Positions 50,562 through 62,200 of a stretch of 64,000 nt of DNA are shown here, piece by piece; within the stretch, counting starts at the first letter, position 1; each line of letters opens with the position of its first letter. A program made the translations under genes and the position numbers. A model generated the notes under the pieces. The model did not search any database, had not been told where the DNA came from, and was given only the letters and a program-made list of their open reading frames with translations. This stretch comes from Acanthochlamys bracteata (taxonomy: Eukaryota; Streptophyta; Magnoliopsida; Pandanales; Velloziaceae): positions 5,719,270 to 5,783,269 of the forward strand of contig CM034136.1 in assembly GCA_019914995.1 (NCBI GenBank), written 5' to 3'.

Positions 50562-50564
50562 TTA

Positions 50565-51023
50565 ATAAGAAGGATTTGCTTCTCCCTCATTTCCTGGAAT
50601 AAGTGATTGCATGTATGAGGTCTGAGCAGTTAGTTGAGCATACCGTTTTACCTGTTTAGCGTTTGCTGTATGGGTGTAGTAACAGTCAATATGTAAGGAC
50701 TCCTTTCAATTTATTAAAATGGAAAGCATGTAATGTAGCATTCCCTAATGAGATTTGTCTTCGGAGCTGCTCGTATGAACTTCCTTGATTTCGCTCCTAG
50801 GTAAGAGGAATAGGAAAAGGTCACCATATTACAAAACTTTTTCACAGGGCATGATTTAAAGTCGCGAGATCTGCAAGGTGTTAAACTCTTTCGATTGAAC
50901 TAGTCCAGAATGTAACCTTGTGCTACTCGTTAGAAAAACCAGACAACATTAGCAGCAATATTTCGCCGGTTCCTGCCTATTGTCAGCGGATGCAATTAAT
51001 TCAAAAAAGAAGGAAAAATTATT
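50565..51023. other. Intergenic region before the tRNA gene
   Basis: Probable 3' flanking sequence of the dehydrogenase gene; nothing further is recognised. Confidence 0.4.
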
Positions 51024-51028
51024 AAAAC

Positions 51029-51100
51029 GGGGCGTTGCGAGAATCGAACTCGCGACCTCTCGCACCCAAAGCGAGAATCATACCACTAGACCAAACGCCC
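51029..51100 (-). tRNA. tRNA-Pro (anticodon TGG)
   Basis: Read on minus, the 72 bases fold as a complete cloverleaf. The acceptor stem GGGCGTT pairs with AACGCCC. The D arm is GGTCTAGTGGTATGATTC, with A-box-like sequence. The anticodon stem CTCGC/GCGAG encloses the loop TTTGGGT with TGG at its centre, decoding CCA. The T arm pairs GCGAG with CTCGC around TTCGATT, the internal B box. CCA is not encoded, as usual for a nuclear tRNA. A TTTT run at 51024-51027 can end polymerase III transcription. The T stem differs from the common CCGAG/CTCGG by a compensated change. Confidence 0.95.
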
Positions 51101-52275
51101 TTAGTTGTGCATAATCATTATTTATTAACTTACTACTCTCCGCAACTCCCCATCTGCAATACCAAAATAAGTTAATTTCAGTCATGAAGCATTAAAAAAA
51201 ATCGAAACAGCTAAACTTTTAACTCTTCAGTTGATTTCGTGAGACTATTACAACTCGTTTCTTCTCTCACGTGAAGAAGATTTCGCTGGTTCATTGAAAG
51301 AGATACTGATGACAAATTTGTACTGAATGTAACATGTCGTATGGGGACTACCACACGCATGTTCGAAGCCCGAACAATCACTTAATGGGTTGTAGAAGTA
51401 TTGAAAGGAAAGGTTAGTTGCTGTAAATTCTTCAGTCCTCCATACGATCTGATTCTTGAAGGTTGAAGTGTGGTTCTTCGTCGATGAGTTTCTCACCATT
51501 GTTTGTAAACTCTTTCTGATAGCTATAAGTTGGCATTGATTTTACAATAGTCTCGAGAAAATGTCGAGGAGGGCGTCAATGGGAAAAATCCGTCCCAGCA
51601 GATAGTGGTACTGTTTTCTGTTTCTTCACTGTTCAGAAGCTGCACTGAAAAAACATTGAAATAAGTTCAACTCTGTTTTCTGTTTAAAATACAGGCAGTA
51701 ACAAGGTTAATCGGCTTAAAGCCCGAGATAGACTGCAGTTGCAAATTCCTTTAACCGACCTGCTAATATGAATCATAAGAAAACACAGTTACTGACTTCA
51801 GATGATAACATACGTAAAACCATGTTATTTTTTATTGCCATAAACTATAAACACAATCTTATCAAATCATTGAGCCAGGCGGCTTTATCAGTTAGCATAC
51901 AAAAATACTTCACAAGTTACAGTAGTAGTAAAGTCTAGACATTGTAATAATGTCAATCTCCCGATTTTCCAAGGATTAGAAAGTCCACCAGCTGAGGGAG
52001 AATCATGCTTGCTTGCTTTCTCGCGAGATAGATAGGAGCTTATGAATTAGGGTCACGAGTAGGGAAAAACAACTTAACATTTAAAAGTCTCTTCAGCTGC
52101 ATAAAAGGGCCCGGTTACTGTTTAGCAATCACAATAGACTTCACCGGTAAACCTCACATACTAGGAGTTTTTCAACGTCCCGTGCTCTCTGGTTAACTTG
52201 AAAGGAGTTAAAAGGAAGTTGTCATGCGATGTGAAGGATGCTGTCTCAAAGTTTGAGGAACCAGCAGTCAATCAT
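51101..52275. other. Intergenic region between tRNA-Pro and the KH gene
   Basis: The right part (about 51850-52275) is probably the 3' untranslated region of the KH gene. A minus frame at 51248-51499 shows no known motif. Nothing else is recognised. Confidence 0.4.
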
Positions 52276-55200
52276 CTACCAACTAGTTTTAGCTCTTTTC
52301 AAACCATTCTCAAAAGGCGATGCACTACCACTTGGATGGGGGCTATCCTCTCTATAACTGGAGTTCAGCATGGCTAGTTCTCTAAGCTGTTGCTTTTTGT
52401 AGAAGTCGTGCGACTCTTCCTGCCAATATGCAGCGTTAGTGCAAAATGACTAGTAATGAAAAATAAAGCAAGTAGAAAGAATCGAATCCAAAATAAAATC
52501 ACGGAAGTTCAATAAAGAGACATACACCCATACATCTGCAAAGTGAACCTTACAAGACAAAGGTAAGTAACCCCTCACCTCACTACAGTTTGGGGGGGGT
52601 TGCAACACTTGCAATGTTTTATTTAGCACCTCTTTAGCATCACTCCTGTTATTATCTCTTTAATAGATTCTCACTGTCTCCGTAAGAAAGGTACTAGATA
52701 CAAAAGGTGCAAGGGAGAAAAACAACATCTACAGAGACAACATAAGTAGAATAACAAAATGGAGATCAGAAAATAATTTATTTTGATTAGTTCTCTCAGC
52801 CATGAATTAGGGTACAAAAATATTTGAGATGGTAAACAACTATAGACAATGTTCTAATTCTCCAACAAATTATCTCATCCAGTAAGAAAAGCAGCAGAAG
52901 AGATTCAAGGATTGTCTAATAAAAACGTTAATTCTTTACAGCCTGTAACTTCAGGTTCCAGACTGTACACATATATATAAGTAGGAGAACAATAGAACTA
53001 ACAAGCACCAGCATGAAAATATAAGAGGAATAAGGACGTCATAAACCAAATACCAACTGCCCTAGTATCTCAGCGGTTTCAATTGACCGTTCATAGCAAG
53101 AAAAATTGTAAAGATTAAAGAATGGAAATGCATACCACAGGTTTGAGGAGCTCTTCCATTATTTCTTGTGCTTTCCTCATCTTTGCATCGATCACATTGG
53201 CTGGTAACTCAGCCTCAATTAAGATGTGTAGAGGATCATCCAAATGCTCATAACCAGGTCTTCCCCTAAGCTTCTCCTCCTTCAAGGAACAGTGACATCA
53301 AGGAGATCAGCTTCAGGTACATGAATGAGTATAGACTAGAGATGTAAAGCTATTCCAATTTCACATCCTAACACATCAAATGACTCCAAAATTACTCATA
53401 TCGAATTGAGAACAAGGATAACCTCCAAAATTAAGCACTTTGACTATGTTTGAACTGGATTCATGCTTTTGGATAAAGTGATATAGAGACCTTAAGGCCA
53501 CAAGATGAATTTAGTTACCTTTTCAGGGTCTTTTATTGAACCTTTTCCTCTTATATACACACGGCAGTCCGTGGCCATTTCGACCCGTTTTAGTGAGTTT
53601 CCCCTAGGACCAAGAAGACGTCCAACAAAGTTGAACTAATGCAGATACAAGAGTCAGTAACTGAAAATCTTCAACAAAGCTACGTACAGGAAATATTTTA
53701 TCCGACAAGCTTACGGGATAAGTATCCACTGGAACTTCTAGCCGTAAGATTTTCTTAACAATATATGAACTTGGACTTGCTGGTGGACCTTGCCAGTTCA
53801 CCATCATTCCCGGTGGATAATGTATTTTCTGTAAGGAAATAAAAGAGACATTCTGAGCAATAGGGTGGGAATTTCAGTATATCTTCAATACTGTGTGTTA
53901 ACACTGCAAAATAATAAGTCCATCAAAAGACTACAATATGTCAGTAGCCAACATTGGTAATTCAACAAAAGTGATTTACTGGCAAAAGGCAGAGTAAACT
54001 TGCAGTAAAGTACAAACAAAAGCAGAACTTTGCTGTACAACTTGTAGTCATATGACTCATATGATTAGACAATTAGTACATGTGCCTTATAATTAGGCAA
54101 TTGATAATGGTAAGAAGATTGCAGAAGTAAAAGTAGCAAGGAGAATGCTATATAGATGCTGGAAAAAATAGAGTTGATTGAAATACCGGTAATCAGGACT
54201 TTTTTACACCCATCGAAATAAAACATCTTTCTAATTATTGTTTTGCAATTAAATAAAATATGTTAACCATGCAGAGTAAGACTAAGAATAATGAAGTCTT
54301 CCTTACTCTCATGGTTTTGTATATTTCTAGTTCCCTACTTTTCATGCGATAACAAAATAGAAGAAATTATAAAAGTATATGAGATGAGAAGCAATGACCT
54401 ATAGACAACAATTAAATGCATGTTCTGATTTTAACTAAAGAAAACATCTATATCTTAAAATGATGGTGAACTGGCAAGGCCAAAGTTCTAGTATCTTATC
54501 CTGCAAAGATGATGGCTATAAATATCATATGAACCAGCATTCTATATCTTAAAATGATGGTGAACTGGCAAGGCCAAAGTTCTAGTATCTTATCCTGCAA
54601 AGATGATGGCTATAAATATCATATGAACCAGCATCCAACCCAAAAGAATGTTAGTCCAAGCATATAATATTACAAATATTGGATATCTATAGATACCTCA
54701 TGTTGGATTCCACCCCAACCACCTAGCCCAGGTCCCCCGATATTTGAGATAGGACTTGGTGAAGCCATTGGACTAGGAGTTCCATGTTGTAGAGCATCAT
54801 AGTCACCATATCCCTGGTTGGAAACAGTACTTGATACACGTATTATCTCTGCACCAACCAACAAAAGGTGCCATTAACAACTGTCAAAGGAGAAGGAAAA
54901 GAGAGACGCTACTGGATAGCAATGGCAGAAAAGTGAATCACAATTCCAGCAATTAATAATGGCCAAGATGTGCGAATAAAAGACAAGATCGTTGAGCCAT
55001 ACTAGTATTTTGTTGCATTAGAAACATGAGGCATCTGCAAAGCCATAAAGGGCACCATATTGCAACTCCAAGTTAAGGATTGACAAACTTTCACAGAATA
55101 TTTCTATGAAATAAATTGCCACATAGTGGATATCATAATGGCTGATGACAAACCAATGTTGCCTTGAAGTCTTCGCAATCTTCACACTTCAATGTATAAA

Positions 55201-55951
55201 ATAAGCTATGCATTTTATCCCCAATCTTACAGAACTCTCCATGCATCATTATTGCTTAATATTAACAACAACATACCTAAAGTATGATTGCTTTAGTCAT
55301 CAAAGGTATCAAGTCAGTACGTACTTTTAAATGACTAATTCACAAACTAGGAAAACTAAATGCGTAAATCACAGATAATAAATGGGTGATGTTGTTAAAT
55401 GATCTTTCTAATTCACTTCCGCACAAACGATTCCTAGAATGACTAGTTGATAGGATCATAATTTTCTGAAGTCTATAAAGTTAAACCAAATCTACAGAGT
55501 AAACTATAACAATCTACAACACACTCTTACTCTATGAAATACCGAAATTTTTCGATCAAAAGTTGCAAATTTGACAATTTTCAATCACTCAACAACCAAA
55601 CAAACATCTGCAAAACGCAAGAGATCTACACCACAGATATTAAAACCGAAGTAAAGATGGAAACAGTCGATCACCTTGGTTTAGCAGCCGGTGGCATATA
55701 GGAAGCACTTGAACGAACGGCACAAGTTTGTGTAGCTCCGCACGAAGCTCATTCAAGTACTGACTACAAAATAAAAATAAAAAACAAAAATCAGACTATA
55801 TTCATAAATAAAGAAAAACATACAGCAATTCACCATTCAAAAGATATGAAGGGAAAAAAAAAGGTACAAACTTTTCTCTCTCTGGAGTGCTGCGAAAGTG
55901 CGGCGACGGCGCTCTTGCCGGAGAATACCGGTGTGGATACAATCCCGACAT
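52276..55951 (-). CDS. STAR-type KH-domain RNA-binding protein (QUAKING/SPIN1-like)
   Basis: Seven exons, 55872-55951, 55675-55763, 54697-54848, 53715-53828, 53519-53635, 53136-53279 and 52276-52419, join in phase to 279 residues. After [20 protein letters not shown] comes the QUA1-like helix region [20 protein letters not shown]. Then follow a Gly/Pro-rich linker ([24 protein letters not shown]) and the KH core: [24 protein letters not shown] (residues 154-157, the GxxG RNA-contact loop), [20 protein letters not shown] and [20 protein letters not shown]. The tail [12 protein letters not shown] has the basic motif usual at the end of plant members. Plant STAR proteins act in RNA processing; rice SPIN1 works in flowering-time control. 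The nearest one here is not decided. Intron 3 has an unusual structure, described separately. Confidence 0.94.
53788..53808 (-). other. Exon 4 segment matched by intronic antisense copies
   Basis: This 21-base part of exon 4 (sense strand is minus, containing ATGATGGTGAACTGGCAAGG) is exactly the reverse complement of two 21-base stretches in the upstream intron 3 as transcribed, which lie at 54459-54479 and 54553-54573. Confidence 0.9.
54447..54634. repeat. Perfect 94-bp tandem duplication in intron 3 of the KH gene
   Basis: Units 54447-54540 and 54541-54634 are identical over 94 bases, both starting TCTATATCTTAAAATGATGG and ending ATATGAACCAGCAT. Full identity suggests a recent event or, less likely, an assembly artefact. 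Each unit carries the 21-base inverted match to exon 4. Confidence 0.95.
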
Positions 55952-55959
55952 GGAGTTGT

Positions 55960-58900
55960 AAATCGAATTAATCTAAATTCTGAATAAAAAAACGAAACAA
56001 ATCGGAATCTAGATTGGAGAAGAAGAAGAAAGAAAGAGTGGAGGCGGAGTTGCTTGGCTTTATCTAGGCAAAAATTCCATAACCAATATCATCGTCACCC
56101 AAACATATATACAGTATTTTAAAATAACTAAATCGATGGATTTTACTCAAATAGCAACTAATTATCAGTAATTAATTTAAATTAAATAATAAAACATGAA
56201 ACTGATGGGCAAGGTTTAACTTTTTAAGGGACTGCTTGAGATATTTTTAGATTATTTTATTTGTTTTCATTTTTTTATTAAATCTTTTATAATATTTAAT
56301 TAGTTTTAATTTAAAAAAATATACAAATTACATGTTATAAAATAATTATGTACATAATTTTATTTTTAAAATAAAAAAATAAATCATTTTCTTAAAAATT
56401 TAACTAAAATCGAAATATTTTTGCAGAAAATCAGTAAGAGTATTTAATTATGCTAACATATTTTTGCAGTATAGCTCACCAAATACGAAATTAGCGAAAA
56501 CAAAATTAATTTGGTTTATAGTTTAGTTATAATAGAGTATAGAAGCAACATCATGATTATGCTAGAGTTTTGGAAGGTAACTGTAAGTGTGAAACACATA
56601 GAAAGCATTATTCACTGGTATTCTGATAATTATGGGCTTATGTTGCAAAACTTAATAAGGGCCTGTTACATGCTTTTTAGTAAGATAGTTAACTGGTATT
56701 AATTTTATTTTGGGCCATCCAAGAAAAGTTTGTGACAAAAACTCTATATAATTCTTTTTTTCAGATATATAACATTCTGTGTGGTTTACTGATTTCACTA
56801 TGGGGTGCTTTTACTATCATCCAAAATTTTACTTTCTTAAATTTATTTCTAATATAAAATAAATATTTTTAAAATAAATTGTTTATTAAAAATTTTTAAA
56901 TTCAATTTTTAAATTTATTATTAATATAAAATTAATACAGAAAATTATTATTTTTAATTTTTAATTAACTTTTTAAAATTTCAATTTTATTGAGTTAACT
57001 TAAGTAAACACGTCTTATATATCATTGTTGTTGTATCCGGACGGTAAAAGGTTCGGATTTATATAAAATTTGTATATGCAATTGATTCGTTTGATCCGAT
57101 TCGACCCGTTTGACCCACTTCAATCCGATCAATCCGTCCATCCGGATCAAATCGGGTTGAATAAAATTTAAAAAAAATAATTAAAAAAAATTAAATTGAT
57201 GATATATTTAATACAAAAATAATTATTAATAGTCTTATGTTAAAAAATAATATGTAGTTTAGATTTTATATTTTGACGTAATAATGCAAAAATATAATTG
57301 ATTATATCTTATTTATAAATATCAATTATTAGTGATTTTTAAAATTTTATATTATAAAATATTTAGACTCAAATATATATACCTAAAAAATTTGGTTATA
57401 TTTTTTTATGATTATCTATTTTATGATTTTATCTTCTTCTAATTTCTTAATTTATTTAAAATTTTCTCATTATAAATTTTTATTGTTATTATTATTTGTG
57501 ATAATAATGTCATTGTGGCAATATTTTAATTTTTACTATGATTGTTATTGATGTTATTGTTTATAGTAATGTTATAATAAAAATATTTTAATTTTTTGCT
57601 GTAATTATTGTTACTATTATTTTTGCTAGTACCATAATGGTAGTAAATTTTTCACTGTAATTGTTATTATTATTAGTAAAAAAATTTTTAATATTATTGA
57701 TTCGACGGTCAACCTGAAAATTATGATTCAAATAGTTTTTCGATTCGATGTCCTGTTATGTTCGACAATTATGCTATATATCGCCTAAAAGTAATGGGAG
57801 GAACATTATATACTCATTTGTAGACTCTGTCTAACCAATAGATAGAAATAATAAAGAGTATTTTCTTACTACCAATCGAATGACTTAGCGATAATTAAGG
57901 ATATCTAAGTGCTACGTTTCAACTGAAGAAGAATGAATATTCTCATATTCTGGATACAAGTTTCTGACTTTGAGCTAATAATATTTGTTCGCATCAAATC
58001 AATTGCTTTGACATTATATCAGCAACTTGGGTATTTGAATTCTTCATAATTAGTGTTTGAATATATGGTTAAAAAATAAAATAAAAGAATAGATAAAAAA
58101 AATTAATAGAACGAATAGAAAATGACAAATATTTAATTTTATAATATTTAAATATATAATAAGATTAACAACTTAACTATGTTTGAATATATAAATAAAT
58201 GAATAAATAACTAAAGTAAATCTTTTATAAAAATTCAAATTCTTTTTATTTATATTAATCTAATATTTATTAATATAATTTTAACTAATTTGATTAATAT
58301 AATTTAAATTAACTTTATTAATATAACTTTTAAATTTTTTAATAGTAGTTTATTTTTAATTAATATTTGATATAATTAAATAAAATTAAATAATTTTTCT
58401 AATTAAAAATTTTGATTATATAATTTGATTATTTTTTCTACTAATAAAATCAATTAAAATTAAATAAATATAAAAGTATAATTAGTATAATAAAAATTAA
58501 CACATATTTAATTAAAATAAATATAAAATAAAAAATAAAAAATAAATAAATTTGCTTTCTCTTTTCTTACCATACGTATCCATCGATTAATGAAACAAAA
58601 ATAAATATTGTTAAGTTGAGAAAATGCTTCACCATTATCATTATTCACCATCTTCACATATCATCCAAAATTATGCCTTATGAAAAATTTCCAAACAAGA
58701 GTATAGATTTTTTTCTCTCTTTTAGTTTTATTTATTCTCAATCCTAAGTTCTAACTGATATTTAATCACAAATCATTAATAAGTCATCATCAATTAAGAA
58801 AATTTGTTTGCAAAAACCAGGTATTAGGCGACCTTCATTGTAAATACTAACAGTATTTTGTTTGCCGTAGTGTACCGTAGCCGAAGACGAGGACCTACTC

Positions 58901-59241
58901 TACTCTTTAAACTACAGCAACAGTCCAAAAATGCAATAATAAATTAATAATGAATGTTAAGGATGAAGTAATTAATTATGTGAAAATATCTTTTATCTTT
59001 CTCTTTCTTCGTTTTCTTCTCCTTTTCCTACCTTCACCAAATAAATTCCCGCGCTTTTCCACTTCTATCCTCGATAGTCAAAAAAATTACCAAAATACCC
59101 TTTAGACCATTCTCTTCTCTGCTCCTTCTTTCCCCAAACCCAACTCCATCTAACTGCTGGTCGTTAGCTTCGACATTCTTCATTCTTCTGTCGCAATATT
59201 TGCCCATATTGATCTTTCTCATTCGATTAGGTTACTAAATC
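55960..59241. other. AT-rich divergent intergenic region
   Basis: Lies between divergent genes. It includes the KH gene leader (to about 56060), a copy of the second AT-rich family (about 56803-57018), a block rich in GATCCGA/GATTCGACC motifs (57045-57175) recalling hAT-type subterminal repeats, and imperfect ATTGTTATT-type repeats (57480-57680). About 58980-59241 is CT-rich and probably the promoter and leader of the RING/transmembrane gene. No further gene is supported. Confidence 0.5.
57480..57680. repeat. Imperfect tandem repeats rich in ATTGTTATT
   Basis: Three degenerate units of roughly 65-75 bases share the order TGTTATTATTATT, GTAATAATGTCATTGTGG-like, then ATATTTTAATTTTT and CTGTAATTGTTA-like. 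They are only loosely alike. Confidence 0.45.
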
Positions 59242-62200
59242 ATGGATTCTTCTGGCGATAATCGCAACACTGCCGGCGGCACCGGTGGCGTTGGTGGTAG
59301 TTCACGGCGGCATGGTGTTCAGTTCTCCGCTTCAAATTTCATCCAGGCTCCTTTATCTGCTCTTCTAGAATATTCTGGAATTCTACGACCTCCACGGCAG
59401 GCGCACTCCGATGCCGAACCACTTGTATCTGGTGAACACGTTTCGTCGTCGTCGTCGTCGTCGTCGTCGTCTGGTGGCGGGAGTAGTAATAACGGCGGAG
59501 AAGTCTCGATAAGAATTATTGGGGCTGGAGAGGGACAGGATAGCCTCAGAGTTGGGTCTGCTCCATCCCAACCGATGGCAGTGGGGCCGGGAAGGGATTC
59601 ACGGTCTTTAGACAGTCACGGTGCTGAACAGATTGGGGCTGCTGGAGGGGTGGAGGGAGAGGGCGGTGGAGAAGCAGCGGCGCAATCAGGTTCTGCAGCT
59701 TCCGGCGAGCAGAATGTTGTGGGAGATGCGAATCTAGGTGGGGGAAGTAACGGGGGAAGGGATTCATCGTACCAGAGGTATGATATACAGCAGGTTGCAA
59801 GGTGGATTGAGCAGGTGCTTCCTTTCTCGCTGCTGCTTCTTGTAGTTTTCATACGGCAGCATTTGCAAGGTTTGAACTCTAGCTCAGTACTGTTAACAGA
59901 AGCAGTTAACAATTTTGGTTGTTGATCTGCGTATCTGTATGACAGAGTGTTGCATTGTTTTTTGGTGTTATGATGTTAAGCAGCAGTGTGGTTCACAGAG
60001 TGAAATAGTTTTAATAACAAATATTATGTAATTTTATCATTATGTCTATCATATTTCAAACTTTACTTAAAACATTCTTTAGGTGTGTTGTGCTAGTTTG
60101 TACAGTCGTGCTTGAGGTGTCTTTCACACCTACAGCAAATGAAATTGTTCACTGTTGCTGTTGGATCGTGGAATTCTATAAACACCATTGCTGCTGTCAC
60201 AATCTAGTTTGTGGTAATAGCAGGTTTCACATGCTGCATTTGGCACCTTGTTGCTCATTTTGTTCACTGATATCTTTCTTTCTTTCATTTTGAATTTTTT
60301 ATGTTGAACTTTTTTAATAACATTGCTCTTTTTTCTAGTTAGGGTCAAAAGTTTTAGTTGAGGTAGCTGAATAGTTTGTTGATGTTGCGATTTTGGAAGA
60401 CCGTGATTTTCGTCATGCATTTGGGTATTTTGTACATTGTAATGTATGCTTCACGTAGTTAATACTTTTCTGGCTTTGCTATTGTTTCTGTTATCTGGTC
60501 GTTAATATTTAAAATATCCAAGTCACTTTTAGGATTGCATTTCTCAAGCTGTCATTACATGTTTAATCGGTGGAGTGAGAGATTATTTCTTATTCTGACT
60601 TATTTCTGTCATTTTGGCCTCTTTTATTTAGTTTACATATATGACACTTGCTTACGAATGTACTTGCAGGATTCTTTGTTACAATTTGGATTGCAGCTGT
60701 GATGTTTAAGTCCAATGACATTCTGAGGAAACAGACTGCTCTGAAGGTAGGCCATATGCTAATGCAATTAGAAGGTGATACATGTATCACCTATCTGCAC
60801 TCTTATATTTCATCATCGACATTATGCTCTTTCTGGGACAGTAGTTGAGCTGTATCTGAACAAAGATACACCTAATACAACTATTTTTTTTGTTATTTTT
60901 ACTTCATCAAATTAACTATACTCTTACCCTGAATTCCTTTTAAATTCCTTAATGCTCATGTGGGCTGTTTAGGGTAAAGCTGTGACAAGATTTTAATCTG
61001 AGACAAGTAGGCCGTGTTTCAATCACATGAAAGTGAGTTTTATGAAAGTGAAGTTTGGTGAAATTAGAATTCGGAGTGATAATGAAAACACACGTGAAAT
61101 GGAGTTTAAGTACAATTTCCGTGGAAATAGAGTTTTGATATGAAAGTGAAAGTGAAATTCGGAGTGGTAATTGATACACGTGCAGTGCAGAACTCAAAAT
61201 CTGGTGAGAGGAAGTGGAGTTCCATTGCAATTTCAACATGCCCATAGTGAAAAAGCAAATTTGGCATTTAATTATCATATAGAAAACATTTTCCAGAATG
61301 AAGATGAGGATATAGGATGGATTAGTATTGGACATATTTGGGGGAAAATCAAAGTTCGTATCATGTAAAACACGATGTTTGCCCGTACTTCACAGGAACA
61401 AGATAATTTTTTTTCCGTTTCCCACTTGTGATTCTCTAAATTGACTGATTCTTTTGTATTTCATTGCAGGGTGAGAGAAAAATTTCAGTGCTTGTGGGAA
61501 TTACATTGGTTTTTATGGTTCATGTATTTGGACTCTATTGGTGGTATAGGAATGATGATCTATTATACCCACTCGTCTTGCTTCCTCCAAAAGGGATACC
61601 GCCTTTCTGGCATGCGATATTCATCATTATGGTTAATGGTATTACAAGGATTCCTTGAATCCCTTTCTGTCACGGATGTTTCAGTTCTGTGTTTTCTTTA
61701 AGCCACCGCCTGATAGTATCCCTGAACGGAGCCTGAGGTTCATTCGAACCATATTGGTTTAACAATTTCCAATACTACTAATTTCTTGTGGCTCGAAGTA
61801 TAATTAATGTCAATGCATGTTTCTTGATTCATGCCAGTTTTTTGTGTGGCTTGAAGTCTAATTAATGTCAATTTCTGGGTCACAGCATGCTTGCCTCTTA
61901 AGTATGTTGCTTTTAACAATTTCACACTACAACCTCTTCAGTTCTGGATTAATTATACAAATATTTACTGTTATTTATTAGGATCGTCATTATTTTGCAT
62001 TATTCCTTTATCATCATAGTATTTATGATACTCTTGTTAGGTGGGTAATGGTGGTTTCAAAATGAAAAAAAAAAGGAAAAGAAAAAATCCTGATTGTGCA
62101 AACAATGAGTGCTCGTGTATGCCAAATACGCCTTATGGCGTGATCCGACACAGACAGTGTAATACGGTGCTGACTTTTCTGTGACTACTTCCTTGAAGCA

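Noticed and set aside
51248..51499. 83-codon minus frame between tRNA-Pro and the KH gene
   Set aside because: No recognisable domain and no supporting neighbours.
59546..59912. Pro/Ser-rich minus frames
   Set aside because: They mirror the Gly/Ala-rich first exon of the RNFT-like gene.
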